Source: Alphaproteobacteria bacterium (GTDB taxonomy: Bacteria; Pseudomonadota; Alphaproteobacteria; CAAGCB01; CAG-977). Taken from it: a DNA stretch of 64,000 nt. The stretch lies in assembly GCA_017480385.1 (NCBI GenBank), contig JAFVAT010000028.1, forward strand, positions 1 through 64,000, given 5' to 3'. Both the position numbers and the translations under genes were made by a program. Below are positions 61,691 through 64,000 of the stretch, in pieces; within the stretch, counting starts at the first letter, position 1, and each line of letters opens with the position of its first letter. The notes beneath the pieces are model-generated. The model saw only the letters and a list, made by a program, of their open reading frames with translations. It searched no databases and was not told where the DNA came from.

Positions 61691-63163
61691 ATGGATATTC
61701 TGTTTAAAAAAAACGACCTCTCCGGCGATACCGCTTTAATTATCGGCGTTTATGAAAATCTGCTGTTGACGAAAACGGCAAAAAAAATTGATTCCCTTTT
61801 AAACGGCGCGCTTTTAAAAGCTTTAAAGGCAAACAGCTTCAGCGGAAAAGCCGGTCAGACATACGAATTGATCACAGTGAACGCACTGCCGGCAAAACGG
61901 CTGGTCTGTATGGGATTGGGCAAAAAAGAAAAGACAAGCGAACTGGCGGCCTGCCGGATCGGAGCGCATGCGGCGGCTGCGCTTTTGACCAGCGGAGAAA
62001 CGGCGGTTGCTTTCGCGACAGATGATCTGCCGCCCGCCGCTGTCGGATTCGGCGCGAAAATCGCTTCTTACCGTTTTACAAAACACAAAACGATTTTCAA
62101 AGCGCCTGTGACCGTCAAAGAATTTTATATTTTGACAGAAAAGCCGCAGGCGGCCCAGAATCAGTATGAACCGTATTTTGCTGTTGCGAAGGGGATTCAT
62201 ACGGCGCGCGATCTGGTCAATGAACCGGCGAACGTTATTACGCCGATCACTTTTGCCAAGCGGGCGGAAGAATTGCAAAAATACGGGCTGAAAACAGAAG
62301 TTTACGATCAAGTCCAGCTGAAGGCCAAAGGGTTCAATATGATGTTGGGCGTTGCGCAGGGATCCATCAATCCGCCGCGTTTGGTTATTGTGCAGTGGCG
62401 GGGTAAGCCGGAGGACAAAAATACGCATGTCGTTTTAGTCGGCAAAGGCGTTACCTTTGATTCCGGCGGCTTAAGTCTGAAACCCGCCAAAGGCATGGAG
62501 GATATGAAAGAAGATTTAGCCGGTGCGGCAACAGCCTTGGGAACGCTGCAAGCTTTGGCAATGCAGCGGGCAAAGGTCAATGCAGCCGCCGTTATGGCCA
62601 TGGTGGAAAACATGCCCTCCGGCATGGCACAGCGGCCGGGCGACATCGTTAAATCTTTATCCGGCATTACAGTTGAAGTCATCAATACGGACGCAGAGGG
62701 CCGATTGGTTCTGGGCGATGCCTTATGGTATGCGCAGGAACGTTTCAAGGCTCCCGTTCTGATCGATTTGGCCAGTCTGACCGGCGCCATTATCATCGCT
62801 TTGGGAACAGATTATGCCGGCTTGTTTTCCAATAATGATCAACTGGCCGCTCAGCTTGAAAAAGCTTCTGTTGACAGCGGTGAAAAAATCTGGCGCCTGC
62901 CTTTGGACGAAATATTTGAAGATCCGATTATATCGGACGTTGCCGACATTAAAAATGCCTGCGCGTCACGGGCTGCGGGCAGCATCACTGCCGCAACGTT
63001 CTTACAACGCTTTATCCTGCCGGAAACCAAGTGGGCTCATTTGGATATTGCCGGCGTCGCACTGCGGGAAAAAAATATGCTGTTAGGCCCCAAGGGCGGC
63101 TCCGGATTCGGCGTATGGCTGCTGGACCGGTATATTCGGGACAACCTGGAACAAAAGAACTAA
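61691..63163 (+). CDS. pepA: Leucyl aminopeptidase (M17)
   Basis: 490 residues from the ATG at 61691; an upstream in-frame start seven codons earlier has no ribosome-binding site. The catalytic domain has the bimetal ligands in GKGVTFDSGGLSLKPAKGM and the M17 signature NTDAEGRLVLGDAL. Both catalytic residues (Lys and Arg) are present. The N-terminal macro-like domain spans ~1-160. Hexameric cytosolic enzyme that releases N-terminal residues; some relatives also bind DNA. Monocistronic, with its own promoter and terminator. Confidence 0.95.
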   Translation: MDILFKKNDLSGDTALIIGVYENLLLTKTAKKIDSLLNGALLKALKANSFSGKAGQTYELITVNALPAKRLVCMGLGKKEKTSELAACRIGAHAAAALLTSGETAVAFATDDLPPAAVGFGAKIASYRFTKHKTIFKAPVTVKEFYILTEKPQAAQNQYEPYFAVAKGIHTARDLVNEPANVITPITFAKRAEELQKYGLKTEVYDQVQLKAKGFNMMLGVAQGSINPPRLVIVQWRGKPEDKNTHVVLVGKGVTFDSGGLSLKPAKGMEDMKEDLAGAATALGTLQALAMQRAKVNAAAVMAMVENMPSGMAQRPGDIVKSLSGITVEVINTDAEGRLVLGDALWYAQERFKAPVLIDLASLTGAIIIALGTDYAGLFSNNDQLAAQLEKASVDSGEKIWRLPLDEIFEDPIISDVADIKNACASRAAGSITAATFLQRFILPETKWAHLDIAGVALREKNMLLGPKGGSGFGVWLLDRYIRDNLEQKN

Positions 63164-63169
63164 ACTCTG

Positions 63170-63199
63170 ATCCCCGCGATTGAACCGCGGGGATTTTTA
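63170..63199 (+). terminator. Intrinsic terminator of pepA
   Basis: ATCCCCGCG (63170-63178) pairs with CGCGGGGAT (63186-63194) over a 7-nt loop, followed by TTTT. It lies 6 bp past the pepA stop. Confidence 0.9.
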
Positions 63200-63373
63200 A
63201 GATCGTATTTTGAGCTCTGCAGGACAGCACGACCGATAAAAAACACCGATTTTTAAAACGCATAGGGCCCTTTTTTATACAAAACGCCGATCAAATCAAA
63301 ATAACAAAAGCAGGCTTTACCTGAAATCAAAAGTATGCTTTATTCTGACAGACAAAAAATAAGGGGGCTCGTT

Positions 63374-64000
63374 ATGTCTTTACCGGAACTGAAAATTTTG
63401 TTGGCCTCGCCCCGCGGTTTTTGCGCTGGCGTGACCCGCGCGGTTCAAATCGTGTCCATGGCTTTGAAAAAATTCGGCACGCCCGTCTATGTCCGGCATG
63501 AAATCGTCCATAACAAGTATGTTGTGCAAAAGCTGGCCGACGAAGGAGCCGTATTCGTCAACGAGCTTGACGAAGTTCCGGACGGTGCCGTTGTTATTTT
63601 TTCGGCGCATGGCGTTCCCGTTTCCGTTACGGAAGAAGCCAAACGGCGCGGTCTGACAACCATTGATGCGACTTGCCCTTTGGTCGAAAAAGTGCATACG
63701 GAAGCCCGAAAAAATTATAAAAAAGGACGCAAAACACTTCTGATCGGTCATCAGGGCCACCCGGAAGTAATCGGCACAATGGGACAAGTTCCGCCTGATG
63801 AAATGAAACTGATTTCCACAATATCTGATATCGGCAGCGTGCCATCAGATTGGGCGGATAAGCTGGGCTATGTCACGCAGACAACATTGTCTCTTGATGA
63901 AACGGAAGGACTGCTGCAGGCTTTAAGAGACCGATTCCCGACCATTGTCAAACCGCACCAAAATGATATTTGCTATGCGACGACCAACCGGCAAAGAGCC
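63374..64000 (+). CDS. ispH: 4-hydroxy-3-methylbut-2-enyl diphosphate reductase, N-terminal part (cut by window edge)
   Basis: 209 codons are visible. IspH is the iron-sulfur enzyme that makes IPP and DMAPP, the last step of the MEP isoprenoid pathway. The three cluster Cys residues are seen in [27 protein letters not shown] and [12 protein letters not shown], and the active Glu region [10 protein letters not shown] is present. The ATG at 63374 follows AAGGGGGCTCGTT. The 210-bp upstream spacer holds the pepA terminator and an AT-rich promoter region without clear hexamers. Confidence 0.96.
   Translation, partial: MSLPELKILLASPRGFCAGVTRAVQIVSMALKKFGTPVYVRHEIVHNKYVVQKLADEGAVFVNELDEVPDGAVVIFSAHGVPVSVTEEAKRRGLTTIDATCPLVEKVHTEARKNYKKGRKTLLIGHQGHPEVIGTMGQVPPDEMKLISTISDIGSVPSDWADKLGYVTQTTLSLDETEGLLQALRDRFPTIVKPHQNDICYATTNRQRA

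Overview
The window reads as the chromosome of an alphaproteobacterium with moderate to low GC. The strongest lineage markers are FlbT next to a flagellin (53626-54018), the hisZ-purA pair, and an MsbA-type exporter with dTDP-rhamnose genes. The divergent core enzymes, AT-rich spacers and many lipoprotein or membrane genes of unknown function suggest a host-associated, probably gut, lineage. That lineage placement is inference. No rRNA, tRNA, CRISPR array or insertion sequence was seen.

Layout. 1-3321: str operon (rpsL-rpsG-fusA-tuf, minus strand, tuf cut by the window edge) with its own promoter. 3373-4862: a wrecked membrane acyltransferase gene. 5058-5555: a GNAT acetyltransferase. 5976-8254: glgX with a clear promoter. 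8328-12312: rfbA-rfbC-rfbD-rfbB plus a glutamine-amidotransferase-like gene, an operon for dTDP-L-rhamnose. 12554-16912: a two-gene module of unknown function (repeat protein plus leucine-rich-repeat protein) closed by a terminator. 16991-23338: uvrD/pcrA-prmA-pepP-trkH. 23325-25935: membrane protein plus a tail-anchored pseudokinase. 25951-28507: hisZ-purA and terminator.

28573-38364 is one long minus-strand operon with a promoter at one end and a terminator at the other. It holds two lipoproteins, acnB, a divergent isocitrate dehydrogenase, gltA, a Fic-MerR fusion protein, an M32 carboxypeptidase and a small protein. It carries the first steps of the TCA cycle from citrate synthase to isocitrate dehydrogenase. 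The Fic-MerR protein, with a degenerate Fic active site, sits among these genes and may be a regulator.

38374-47259: alpha-2-macroglobulin, pbpC and a U32 tRNA-hydroxylation-type protein, an envelope-protection cluster. 47314-48601: a convergent, overlapping nuclease and membrane protein. 48703-52052: ATP-grasp/alpha-E protein plus transglutaminase, an uncharacterised peptide-chemistry module. 52174-54018: flagellin and flbT. 54164-56181: a PLP enzyme and a small anchored protein. 56279-61534: msbA, sua5 and a ZntB/CorA transporter, which look like a former corA-sua5-msbA operon now split by a 1.4-kb islet. The islet carries a lone AAA ATPase (DUF4143 type) and is flanked by two copies of the sua5 3' end. 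61622-63199: pepA with promoter and terminator. 63374-64000: start of ispH.

The most unusual items are the islet at the sua5 3' end, the Fic-MerR fusion inside a TCA operon, the repeat/LRR gene pair, and the tail-anchored pseudokinase.
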